Assembly: GCA_017882945.1 (NCBI GenBank)
Contig: JADGON010000414.1
Coordinates: forward strand, 1-20,993
Direction of reading: 5' to 3'
Length of the DNA stretch: 20,993 nt
Origin: Acidimicrobiia bacterium
GTDB lineage: Bacteria > Actinomycetota > Acidimicrobiia > IMCC26256 > JAENVU01
Positions 6,182 to 13,481 of this stretch are shown here, piece after piece; within the stretch, counting starts at the first letter, position 1, and every line of letters starts with the position of its first letter. The notes under the pieces were generated by a model. The model did not search any database, had not been told where the DNA came from, and worked only from the letters and a program-made list of their open reading frames with translations. Both the position numbers and the translations under genes were made by a program.

Positions 6182-8635
6182 CTACTCGAGCACGCGCAGC
6201 GTCGAAGGCACATCCATGCGCCGCAGCTTCCGCACGGTCAGGAACGGCGCGAGCGTGACGGCCACGACGCCGACAAGGGCCGCGGTGACGAGTGTGCTCG
6301 TCGCGACGTACGGATCGATCGCGAGGTCGGGCGACGTGCTCGCGACCTGCGACTGCACGATCCAACGCAGCAGGACATAGCCGAGGGCTGTACCGAACAC
6401 CGTTGCGACGACGCCGATGACGAACGTCTCGGTCGCGATGATCTGCAGCACGCGCCGCACCGGAAGTCCGAACGCGAACATCGTCGCGTGTTCGCGCCGA
6501 CGCTCCTCGGTCGCGATGCTCGTCGAATTGAACGCGATCAGCACCGCGAGCAACAACACGATGATCTGCGCGATCTGCAGGATGTCGACGAACTGTCGGG
6601 TCTCGTCCTTCAAGAGCTGTTGCGTCGCCGCGACCGGCTGCGCCGCCGCGACGCCGGGAAGCCCGAAGATCGCGCGCTGCACCGCTTGCGCGTCGACGCC
6701 GGGCTTCGGCTGGAGCTGAACGGTGTTGCTGGTTCCCGCCAGCCCGAACCGGGACGCGTCTCCGAGGCTCATGTACGTGAACGGCCGCATCGGGTTGGCC
6801 GTCACCCCGCTGACGCGCAGGGGGCTGTCGACCATGACGAAGCTGGTGGGACCGGTCCGGCGCGGGTGCCGGAGGTGCACCGTGTCGCCGGGCCCCGCGC
6901 CGAGATCGGATGCGGCCTTGGCCGACAACACGATCTCGCCCGGCGCCGGAGCGCCGCCGCGAGCGGTTCTCGGGGTCCAGCGCGCGTGCGCGAAGTCGAT
7001 CAGGTCGACGACCACGTCGACCTCCTTTCGGCCCGATCGCGAGAGTGTCCCTGCGAGCGTGATGCCGGGATCGGCGGACGCGACGCCCGTCGCGGAAGCG
7101 ATGCGCGAGATCTCGGGACCATTCGTCGCGTAGAAGTTGTCGAGCTGGACGCTGACGCGTTGAGCGCCGCCGGTGGTGAGTGCCGCGGCGCCCTGGTCGA
7201 CGACGCGGACGAACGAGTCACCCAATCCCACGACCGCGACGAGCACCGCGATCGCGGCTCCGATCGACAACATCGTGAGAAGGGTGCGTCGGGGCGCTCG
7301 CATCAGGTTGCGGAACGGAAGTTGCGGAAGGCAGCGGCCGCGCCAGCGGAACCGACGCAGGAGAGGCGCGAGCCCGCCGCCCCGGCCTCGCGCCGCGACG
7401 TGACTCGTGCTGAGGGCCTCAACCGGTTCCACGTGCACCGCGCGCCACACGGGATGGAGCGTGGCCAGGACCGGGAGCACGAAGCCGATCGCGGCGGCCT
7501 TGAGGAACGCAGCCGGTTGCAGGTTCGTCTTCCACACGGGCAGCGGCAGGATGCTCCGCATCAGGGAGGCGAACGGGATCGCGACCACGACGCCGACGAG
7601 CAAGCCGCCGATCACGCCGAGGAGCGCTACCTCGATCCCCACGAGCAGTGGCCGGATGGCGAGTTGTCCCCGCGGCGCGCCCAGGGCCATCCCGATGCCG
7701 ATCTCCCGGCGTTGCGCCTCGACGACACGGGTGATGAGGTTGAACGCGGCGAACGCAGCGCCGAGGAAGATCAACACCGCGACGATGTTCCACACCGCTT
7801 GGTCGCCCTTGATGTCGTCGTAGAGGAACTTGTAGGACATGTCCTGGCCGCGATCCGTGATCGTGACCGCCGTGCCCGGTACCTCGCGGGCGATCGCATC
7901 CTGGATGTCGCGTCGGAGCACGGTGAGATCAGTGCCCGGTACGGCGGTGAGCACCAGGTCGTTCACCTTGCCCGAGCGGCGGGAGAGTTGTTGGAGTGCC
8001 GCCCGCGGCGCGAACAGCACCGCGAAGCTTCCCTCGCCGAAGAACGCGAGTCCCTGTTGCGCCGATACGAGGAAGTACTCCGGGGACATCGCAGTTCCCG
8101 AGTAGTGCACCGCGCGGTCACCCGCGACCTTCAGCGTGCCGCTCGGGGGCAACCCGTAGTGCTTGGCGAACTTCGACTCGAGCAAGACCGCCGGGGTCGT
8201 CTGCTGCGCGAAGCCAGCGCCCGAAGTGACGAAGACCTTGTCGACGTGCGGACCCCCGTCACTCGTGTCGACGCCCACCACACGGCCCGGAACGAGGATC
8301 GTCTTGCCGGGAACGGAGGCATCGACCAGGGTCGGCAGGATCAGTCGCTCCTCCGCATTGGCGACGCGCTGGGGCTGCGAGATGCTCGCCACGGCCGCGC
8401 GCAGCTTGCCCGTGTCGACGAACGACCCTTCGCTCAGCTCGACGCGCAGGGCGTGCATGGAGAGCCGCCCGAAGCTCGCGTCGTTCGACTGACGTCGCCA
8501 CTGCTCGGTGCTGGCGAGCGCGGCATACATCCCGGTGCCGAGCGAGATGACCATGGCGATCGCGACGACGAGGAGCCAGCGGCGCCGCAGGTCCCGCAAC
8601 GACCAGACGATCCAGCGGCGGGCAGGCGTGCGCAC
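6182..8635 (-). CDS. ABC transporter permease, two FtsX/MacB-type modules
   Basis: 817 residues from GTG 8635-8633, beginning 4 nt after the stop of the ATPase gene, so the pair is surely co-translated. Module 1: helix at about 20-42, a large extracytoplasmic region (43-275), then three helices (about 281-303, 330-358, 376-393) with the cytoplasmic coupling stretch VVEAQRREIGIGMALGAPRG (304-323). Module 2 repeats this: helix at about 450-470, extracytoplasmic region, then three helices near the C-terminus around TEERRREHATMFAFGLP, ending in LRVLE. Eight helices with duplicated FtsX domains are typical of actinobacterial MacB/LolE-like systems that move lipoproteins, lipids or hydrophobic compounds, or act mechanically on envelope enzymes. 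There is no MacA-type adaptor nearby, consistent with a single-membrane cell. Substrate unknown. Confidence 0.9.
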   Translation of the reverse strand: MRTPARRWIVWSLRDLRRRWLLVVAIAMVISLGTGMYAALASTEQWRRQSNDASFGRLSMHALRVELSEGSFVDTGKLRAAVASISQPQRVANAEERLILPTLVDASVPGKTILVPGRVVGVDTSDGGPHVDKVFVTSGAGFAQQTTPAVLLESKFAKHYGLPPSGTLKVAGDRAVHYSGTAMSPEYFLVSAQQGLAFFGEGSFAVLFAPRAALQQLSRRSGKVNDLVLTAVPGTDLTVLRRDIQDAIAREVPGTAVTITDRGQDMSYKFLYDDIKGDQAVWNIVAVLIFLGAAFAAFNLITRVVEAQRREIGIGMALGAPRGQLAIRPLLVGIEVALLGVIGGLLVGVVVAIPFASLMRSILPLPVWKTNLQPAAFLKAAAIGFVLPVLATLHPVWRAVHVEPVEALSTSHVAARGRGGGLAPLLRRFRWRGRCLPQLPFRNLMRAPRRTLLTMLSIGAAIAVLVAVVGLGDSFVRVVDQGAAALTTGGAQRVSVQLDNFYATNGPEISRIASATGVASADPGITLAGTLSRSGRKEVDVVVDLIDFAHARWTPRTARGGAPAPGEIVLSAKAASDLGAGPGDTVHLRHPRRTGPTSFVMVDSPLRVSGVTANPMRPFTYMSLGDASRFGLAGTSNTVQLQPKPGVDAQAVQRAIFGLPGVAAAQPVAATQQLLKDETRQFVDILQIAQIIVLLLAVLIAFNSTSIATEERRREHATMFAFGLPVRRVLQIIATETFVIGVVATVFGTALGYVLLRWIVQSQVASTSPDLAIDPYVATSTLVTAALVGVVAVTLAPFLTVRKLRRMDVPSTLRVLE

Positions 8636-8639
8636 CGCG

Positions 8640-9410
8640 CTACCAGTGCAGTTCGGAGATGCGCGCCCGGCCTCCGAGCGGAGAACCGTCGGCGACGATG
8701 TGACCAGAGCCGAGCTCGATCACGCGGTCGGCGACACGCGAGATCTCACGGTTGTGCGTGACGACGAGCACGGTCTTGCCCCCGTCGGCCTGTGCCTGGA
8801 GCAGCTCCAGGATCTGGACGCCGGTGTGGAAGTCGAGCTCGCCGGTCGGTTCATCGGCGAGCAGCACCGGATTGCCGGTCGCCAGCGCACGTGCGATCGC
8901 GACGCGTTGCTGCTCCCCGCCCGAGAGTTGGTGGGGGAAGTGGTTCGTCCGGTCGGCGAGCCCGACCTGTTCGAGGACGCTCGCGGCGTTGCCGTCGTCA
9001 CGACGACCGGCGACCTCGGTGCCGAACTCCACGTTCTCGAGCGCCGTCAGGCCGGGGAAGAGATTGAAGCTCTGGAAGACGAAGCTGACCGTCTCCCGCC
9101 GGACCCGGAACCGTTCACTTCGCGACGCGGTGGTGATGTCGACGCCGCCGACGCGGATCCGACCCTCGGTCGGGGTGTCGAGCGCACCGATGAGGTTCAG
9201 CAGCGTGGTCTTGCCGCATCCGGACGGTCCCAGGATCACGACGAACGCGGCCTCGTCGACATGCAGGTTCACTTCCTCGAGCGCGGTGACGGTCACGTCG
9301 CCGATGCGAAAGCGCTTCGCAACGTCGTCGAGGTCGATCCGCGTACCGACCGCGCCACGGTCGGCGCGCACCGCGGCCGGGGACGCAGTGGTGACGGGGT
9401 TCGTGTCCAC
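8640..9410 (-). CDS. ABC transporter ATP-binding protein (MacB/LolD type)
   Basis: 256 residues from GTG 9410-9408; the ribosome site is weak, so the first residues are uncertain, and the conserved domain starts near residue 24 (TRIDLDDVAKRF). All ATPase motifs are present: Walker A GPSGCGKTT, Q-loop region FVFQSFNLFPGLTALENV, signature LSGGEQQRVAIARAL, Walker B PVLLADEPT followed by GELD, and the switch histidine in VVTHN. The FQSFNLFPGLTALENVE stretch is typical of the MacB/LolD/FtsE branch. It should energise the 817-residue permease immediately downstream (4-nt gap). The upstream gene on the same strand, 75 nt away, encodes the lectin-phosphoesterase lipoprotein, so the three may form one unit, although that gap could hold a separate promoter. 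Confidence 0.93.
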   Translation of the reverse strand: MDTNPVTTASPAAVRADRGAVGTRIDLDDVAKRFRIGDVTVTALEEVNLHVDEAAFVVILGPSGCGKTTLLNLIGALDTPTEGRIRVGGVDITTASRSERFRVRRETVSFVFQSFNLFPGLTALENVEFGTEVAGRRDDGNAASVLEQVGLADRTNHFPHQLSGGEQQRVAIARALATGNPVLLADEPTGELDFHTGVQILELLQAQADGGKTVLVVTHNREISRVADRVIELGSGHIVADGSPLGGRARISELHW

Positions 9411-9485
9411 GATCCCAATGTCGCGCCCGGGTCCGGGGGACCGGCAGAGTCGAAGGACCTTGACGCACGCTGCCGTGATGTCGGG

Positions 9486-11090
9486 TCAGTGGCAGGAGGC
9501 GGCGCCGCTGTCCGTCCAGGACTTGCCGGCTTCGGGCTGGAAGCGCCACGCGTAGCCGGTCGGGTGGAGGGTGAGCCGCAGGACGCCGAAGGTCGTGTTC
9601 TGGTGGACTTGGCTGTTGGCTCCGATGCTCCCGAACCCGGTGAAGAACGCCCCGCCCGTGCCCACGACGAACTGCGCGATGCCACGCGCGGCATCGAGGT
9701 GCGAGGCGTTGTCCTGTGGCGCGAACCGCTCGTAGTCGTGCGAGTGACCGCTCAGGACCACATCGACGTTGGCGTCGTACAGATCCTGGAAGATCGGCGC
9801 CATGAAGGTGTTGTCGCCGTCGTGCCCGCTCGAGTAGCGCGGGTGGTGGAAGACGGCGAGGGTGCATCGCCGCCCGGCATCGGCGGCCAGGTCGGTTCGG
9901 ACCCATTGCTCTTGGGCGCCGCCCACGGCGCACCCGCCGGTGATCTTGTCGCAGTTGCTGTTGATCTCGAGGACGTGCCAGGTGCCGATGTCGTAGCTGT
10001 AGTAGCCCTTCGACGGATCGCCGGCCGCTGCGCCGAAGTAGCCGTAGTAGCCCCTGGCTCCCGAGTAGCCGTAGTCGTGGTTGCCCGCCTCGGGGTGCGT
10101 GATCGCCTTCACGCGACCCCACGTCGGGTCGTACACGGTGGCGAAGCCCGTGGGCGAGGGATCACTCTGCATGTTGTCACCGAGCGTCAACACGTTCGCG
10201 AAGCCGCCTGCGACGAGCAGGTCAGAGGTGTACTTCTGCCGGCAGGCCGTCGCCGTCCCGTTGCCGCCGTTGTAGTTCGGGTCCGACGCACCGCAGGCGA
10301 TGTCGCCGGCAGCGGCGATGGTGGGATCGGCGTTCGCGGAGGCCCACGCCGCCGAGCCATCGGTCCGGTAGATGACGATGTTGGCGTCGTTCTGGAGCGA
10401 CAACCCCGCTCCCGGGTTGCCCGAGGTCTGCGTGGACCAGATCGCCACGCCCTTGTCCGTGGACACGACGAGGTCCCCGTCGGGCCGCATCGTGGCGGAC
10501 GCCCCCGGGTTTCCGGCCGTGCCGCTGGACCAGACCCGGATCTCCGGTCCGTTGCCCGGCTCCGCGTACTCCACGAGATCCCCATCGGGCTGCATGATGA
10601 GCTTGAACTGCCGGTCGGGCGACAGGATGTACCAACCGGACTTGAGGGGCGTGCCTGGAGCGAGCGTGGCAGGCGGCCTCGTAGAGGAGGCCCAAACGGC
10701 GCTGCTGCCGTCGTACACGACGAGGTTGGCGTCCGACTGGAGGGAGAGCGTTGCCCCCGGGTGACCTGCGGTGAGAGTGGACCACACGGCGACATTCGCG
10801 CTGTCCGAGATGACGAAGCTGCCGTCGGGCTGCATCGTTGCCGTCGCACCCGGCGCTCCACCGGTGCCGCTGGACCAGAGCGTGCTCGCCGTGCCCGACA
10901 CGGACTCGACCAGGTTGCCGTCGGGTTGCATCGTGAGCGTGTACTGCCCGTTCGGCGACGCGAGCGAACCCCCGCTCTTCAGCGTCCCTCCCGACTTCAG
11001 GATCGCGGGCGGGGTGCAGGCGACGAGCGCCGCGGCACAGAAGGCCGCGACCACGAGGGCGACCCTCACCCGTGAGCGGGTCTCGGACAT
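9486..11090 (-). CDS. Lipoprotein with bulb-lectin repeats fused to a metallophosphoesterase
   Basis: 534 residues from ATG 11090-11088, preferred over an upstream in-frame start at 11171 because GGAGGT lies 8 nt before it and a lipoprotein signal begins there: MSETRSRVRV, hydrophobic core, lipobox LVAC with Cys25. Residues about 38-136 and 148-250 are two bulb-type (mannose-binding) lectin domains, each with three repeats. Sugar-binding QxDxNxVxY is canonical in LQSDANLVVY (117-126) and LQNDANIVIY (232-241) and degenerate in the other four. Residues about 257-515 are a calcineurin-like phosphoesterase: GDIAC (262-266), GDN (304-306), GNHDYG (336-341), HHPRYSSG (415-422) and GHSHDYERF (448-456). 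The protein is expected on the outer face of the membrane, binding mannose-type glycans and cleaving a phosphoester there. It lies 75 nt upstream of an ABC exporter pair on the same strand. Confidence 0.88.
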   Translation of the reverse strand: MSETRSRVRVALVVAAFCAAALVACTPPAILKSGGTLKSGGSLASPNGQYTLTMQPDGNLVESVSGTASTLWSSGTGGAPGATATMQPDGSFVISDSANVAVWSTLTAGHPGATLSLQSDANLVVYDGSSAVWASSTRPPATLAPGTPLKSGWYILSPDRQFKLIMQPDGDLVEYAEPGNGPEIRVWSSGTAGNPGASATMRPDGDLVVSTDKGVAIWSTQTSGNPGAGLSLQNDANIVIYRTDGSAAWASANADPTIAAAGDIACGASDPNYNGGNGTATACRQKYTSDLLVAGGFANVLTLGDNMQSDPSPTGFATVYDPTWGRVKAITHPEAGNHDYGYSGARGYYGYFGAAAGDPSKGYYSYDIGTWHVLEINSNCDKITGGCAVGGAQEQWVRTDLAADAGRRCTLAVFHHPRYSSGHDGDNTFMAPIFQDLYDANVDVVLSGHSHDYERFAPQDNASHLDAARGIAQFVVGTGGAFFTGFGSIGANSQVHQNTTFGVLRLTLHPTGYAWRFQPEAGKSWTDSGAASCH

Positions 11091-11275
11091 GGCACGCACC
11101 TCCGCTTCAGCTGTAGCCGATAGCGCACGACCGCTTCGCTGTTGACACCCATCCACGCTGCGCCCGCTCACGGATTCCGACTAGGGCACTAGGTCCCCAC
11201 CTGTCCGCACCACGCCGCGACCCGGGCCTCGAAGGCTGCTCACTGGACCCGGCACACCTCCGATCGGCTTGCGCA

Positions 11276-11821
11276 TCACCCTCGGTCGGCGACACCGACT
11301 CTCTTGGCAGCGCGGCCGGCTGCGGCAGGTCCAGCCAGTTGCCGAAGCAGGAGGAGGCCGTCGAGGAGCGCTATGGCGGTCTCGGCCTCGATGCGGCGCT
11401 CTGCCGGTGTGCCCTGAAGGAACCCAGCCGCCCAGGTGATCCAGGCATCGACGAGTTGCGGCACGAGTGTGCGGTAGGGATCTCGTCCCGCGGCTGCGAG
11501 TCCGTTCGCTTCGAAGAACAGAGCGAACACGGCGTCGGCATCTGCCTGGGCGACGATCGGCCACGCGGCCCGCAGCAGCTCGAGATGGTCCCTGGCCGGT
11601 GACCCGAACGCAGGCTCGAGGGTCTGCTGGAGCTGGGTTCCAACGGAGAACAGGACCTCGCTGACGAGCTCGTCCTTGGAGGGGAAGTAGTAGACGACGA
11701 CGCGATCACTGATGTCGAGTCGCTTGGCGACACGCCCGTACGTGAGCTGGCTCAGTCCGTCGTGGAACGCAACCGCGAGCGCGCCGTCGAGGATCTGTTC
11801 TCTGGTGTGCCGGTAGCCCAT
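11276..11821 (-). CDS. TetR family transcriptional regulator
   Basis: 181 residues from ATG 11821-11819; a GTG two codons upstream (11827) is the alternative. I chose the ATG because the predicted -10 (TACAAT, 11836-11831) would place the transcript start at about 11824-11822, so the message would be essentially leaderless. The N-terminus has the TetR helix-turn-helix: REQILDGALAVAFHDGLSQ, then LTYGRVAKRLDISDRVVVYYFPSKDELVSEVL, where YYFPSKDEL is the recognition-helix end typical of the family. The C-terminal ligand-binding half is alanine- and leucine-rich, as usual. It is divergent from the epoxide-hydrolase-like gene and its start abuts a double palindromic operator, so autoregulation plus control of that enzyme is the likely role. 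The ligand could be a terpenoid or other small hydrophobic substrate or product; that is inference. Confidence 0.9.
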   Translation of the reverse strand: MGYRHTREQILDGALAVAFHDGLSQLTYGRVAKRLDISDRVVVYYFPSKDELVSEVLFSVGTQLQQTLEPAFGSPARDHLELLRAAWPIVAQADADAVFALFFEANGLAAAGRDPYRTLVPQLVDAWITWAAGFLQGTPAERRIEAETAIALLDGLLLLRQLAGPAAAGRAAKRVGVADRG

Positions 11822-11830
11822 CGGCACTTG

Positions 11831-11836
11831 ATTGTA
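11831..11836 (-). promoter_or_regulatory. Predicted -10 box of tetR (leaderless promoter)
   Basis: On the minus strand this reads TACAAT, five of six matches to TATAAT. Counting from it, transcription would start within about 3 nt of the tetR ATG, leaving no room for a Shine-Dalgarno; none is visible. The box overlaps the outer end of the left operator arm. No good -35 hexamer is seen. Confidence 0.5.
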
Positions 11837-11875
11837 GTGATCACTGCGACTAGGGTTTCGCAGTGATCACTACAA
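11832..11875. promoter_or_regulatory. Double TetR operator: perfect 18-bp inverted repeat
   Basis: The left arm TTGTAGTGATCACTGCGA (11832-11849) and the right arm TCGCAGTGATCACTACAA (11858-11875) are exact reverse complements, separated by 8 bp. Each arm also contains the perfect 10-bp palindrome AGTGATCACT (11836-11845 and 11862-11871), so each arm can be a full TetR-dimer site; the two centres are 26 bp apart. Each arm covers one of the divergent -10 boxes. This is the typical place for an autorepressing TetR operator, and the regulator is encoded next to it. Confidence 0.85.
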
Positions 11876-11876
11876 C
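11871..11876 (+). promoter_or_regulatory. Predicted -10 box of the epoxide-hydrolase-like gene
   Basis: TACAAC at the outer end of the right operator arm mirrors the tetR -10. It would give a transcript starting near 11883, followed by GAGAGGAG (11883-11890) as ribosome site and the ATG at 11898. It is a four-of-six match to TATAAT and no convincing -35 is seen, so the call leans on the symmetry. Confidence 0.4.
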
Positions 11877-11897
11877 TGAGTAGAGAGGAGCTGGGAG

Positions 11898-12290
11898 ATG
11901 ACCGACCGCGAGGCTGGACAGCTGGAGGTGGTGGAGGCGTTCCTGGAAGCGTTCGTCGTCATGGACTTCGACGGGGCACTGAGCTTCCTGGCCGACGACG
12001 TCGAGTACACGAACATCCCGTTGCTGACCGTGCGTGGCCAAGCCGGCGTGCGAGAGGTCCTCGAACCGTTCTTCGAGCCGATACACGAGAACGAGTTCCT
12101 GATCCTGCGGAAGGCCGCGACGGGCCCCGTGGTGTTCCTCGAGCGCTTGGATCGCCATCGCCTCGATCACGGCTGGCGCGAGCTGCCGGTCAACAGCGTC
12201 TTCGAGGTGCACGACGGGAGGATCACCGTGTGGCGTGACTACTTCGACGTCGCGACCGCAGCGAGAATCCACGACCCGGCCGCAGCATGA
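11898..12290 (+). CDS. Limonene-1,2-epoxide hydrolase-like protein (SnoaL/NTF2 fold)
   Basis: 130 residues from ATG 11898, with GAGGAG 7 nt upstream. The stretch DDVEYTNIPLLTVRGQAGVREVLEPFF, read in pieces from residue 33, and the later VNSVFEVHDGRITVWRDYFD region are typical of the limonene-epoxide hydrolase family. Residues at the known active-site spacing are present: Y37 and N39 (YTN), R83 and D85 (ERLD), and an acidic pair D114/D117 in WRDYFD. By family knowledge these would activate water for one-step epoxide opening, so real hydrolase activity is plausible. The substrate need not be limonene. The gene is divergent from tetR across the double operator, which strongly suggests TetR control. 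Alternative: a catalytically different SnoaL-like protein. Confidence 0.82.
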   Translation: MTDREAGQLEVVEAFLEAFVVMDFDGALSFLADDVEYTNIPLLTVRGQAGVREVLEPFFEPIHENEFLILRKAATGPVVFLERLDRHRLDHGWRELPVNSVFEVHDGRITVWRDYFDVATAARIHDPAAA

Positions 12291-12496
12291 GTTCGTCTGC
12301 TGAGAGCTCGACGTCGCTCAGCCGTTCGACCGAGTGCCGGCGGTACGGGGCGCCAACCGGAGCCGCGAGTCGTCAGGACTCGGCCAGGTGCTTGAGGTGG
12401 CTCGTCCCATCGAGGCGGATCCCAGCGGGAAGAACAGGACACAGATCTCGGCGCGAGAACGCAACACCAGTTCCGCGATTCACGGCAGGTCGTGGA
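12291..12496. other. Intergenic region between convergent genes
   Basis: 206 bp between two convergent stops. It holds a short hairpin, CGAGTC-GTCAG-GACTCG, near 12366-12381, which could help end transcription. It lacks a T-tract. Nothing else is evident. Confidence 0.3.
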
Positions 12497-13162
12497 TCAG
12501 GCGAGCGCGACCGTGAGGAACCGGTCGAAGCCGTCCAGGTCGAACACGATCGAGAGGCCGTCGTCGTCGTGAGCGATCTCGAGGGCGGGACAGAAGAAGT
12601 CCCCACCCGGAACGTAGAAGTGGGGTGAGCCGACGACCCCGAACGCCTCCCCGCGGTGCCAGTCCTCGATCACCTGCTGGTCGTTCCCAGCGAGGCCCGG
12701 GAGCCCGCAGCGAGCCGCGAGCGTGGCGAGCACCGCGGGATCGGCGATGTCGGCTCCCTCCTCGAAGAGGGCCGTCCGCACCGCGAGGCTCAGCCGCTCA
12801 CCTGCCACTGCGTCGTGCCGGTACGCCGCCGCGACCAGGCCGAGGGCGGGGAGCGACGAATCGGGGAAGTGGCCCGGATCGAACCCGCGGAACAGGTCCG
12901 GCGCCACCGATCGCCGCAGCGAGGCGATCTTGGGCACCAGTGCCGCTCCTCGGAGCGGTTCGGCGTTGACGAGCTCCAACGGCCAGCTCGAGACCAGGAT
13001 CCGATGGTCGCTGCGGCGCGCATCCCGCTCGGCGACGAGTCGCCGGAGCCCGACGTGGGTGAACGGACAGGTGATGTCGGCGAACACCTCGATGTGGTGG
13101 TCCCAGCCCGGAACAGGTGCCGCGCCCACGCGTTCACGGGCCTCGATGGTGCGATCGTTCAC
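12497..13162 (-). CDS. DsbA family (FrnE-like) thioredoxin-fold protein with single active-site Cys
   Basis: 221 residues from GTG 13162-13160, with purine-rich AGAGGGACGGGGA upstream. The first strand and motif, IEVFADITCPFTHVGLRRL (about 24-42), place the active site at C32-P-F-T; the resolving cysteine of C-x-x-C is replaced by Thr. The helical insertion (about 65-160) and the C-terminal GEAFGVVGSPHFYVPGGDFF (171-190), containing the cis-proline loop as GSP, complete the DsbA/2-hydroxychromene-carboxylate-isomerase-like fold. There is no signal peptide, so it is probably cytoplasmic. With one cysteine it cannot work as a simple disulfide oxidase; a glutathione/mycothiol-dependent isomerase, reductase or conjugation role is more likely. 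C152 and C191 lie elsewhere. No operon partner. Confidence 0.8.
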   Translation of the reverse strand: MNDRTIEARERVGAAPVPGWDHHIEVFADITCPFTHVGLRRLVAERDARRSDHRILVSSWPLELVNAEPLRGAALVPKIASLRRSVAPDLFRGFDPGHFPDSSLPALGLVAAAYRHDAVAGERLSLAVRTALFEEGADIADPAVLATLAARCGLPGLAGNDQQVIEDWHRGEAFGVVGSPHFYVPGGDFFCPALEIAHDDDGLSIVFDLDGFDRFLTVALA

Positions 13163-13481
13163 GGTCCCCGTCCCTCTCCCCTGCGCCGGTGGTCACGGGC
13201 TGTGCTCGGCTCGGGATCCCGTCGTCGAGCTGACGCGGGCAACGTGCCGCCGGTGCCAGCACCCAGGACGACAACCCGTGTGACCATGAGCCCAGCCTGT
13301 GCCGATGCGCCGCCGGTGCACAGGGGCGATGGTCCCGAACCTCCGTTGGCGAAATGGGTCGCACCAGCTGAGCTGCGGCACCGGCGCCGCCGCCTTCTGC
13401 GGAGGCGGCGGCTCGCGCACCGCCATCATCATCCGCACCAATGCGCGACCGCGGACTGACGAGCATCGTCTGGACGACCGC
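13163..13481. other. 319-bp intergenic region
   Basis: This is the upstream region of the DsbA-like gene and the downstream region of the rhomboid-like gene, both leftward. It contains the GC-rich hairpin at 13386-13412. Open frames on either strand here are arginine-, proline- and alanine-rich with no family character and no ribosome site, so I do not call a gene. Confidence 0.5.
13386..13412 (-). terminator. GC-rich hairpin after the five-gene operon (candidate terminator)
   Basis: GCCGCCGCCT and AGGCGGCGGC form a perfect 10-bp, almost pure G/C stem with a 7-nt loop. It lies about 70 nt downstream of the rhomboid-like stop in the direction of transcription. No T-run follows, as is common for candidate actinobacterial terminators. 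Confidence 0.45.

Noticed and set aside
4492..6213. 573-codon open frame on the minus strand
   Set aside because: It is antisense to the DUF4389 gene, with no family motif and very polar composition.
6488..8761. 757-codon open frame on the plus strand
   Set aside because: It lies antisense to the permease, whose protein shows clear helices and FtsX modules. The plus-strand product is all Arg, Asp, Glu, Gly and His without a hydrophobic core, as expected from a GC-rich shadow frame.
8508..11075. 855-codon open frame on the plus strand
   Set aside because: It is antisense to the ATPase and lectin-phosphoesterase genes, which have intact motifs. Its composition is Val, Arg, Gly and Asp repeats with no domain.
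11091..11171. In-frame upstream extension of the lectin-phosphoesterase
   Set aside because: It would place 27 polar residues before the signal peptide. The ATG at 11090 has GGAGGT at the right distance.
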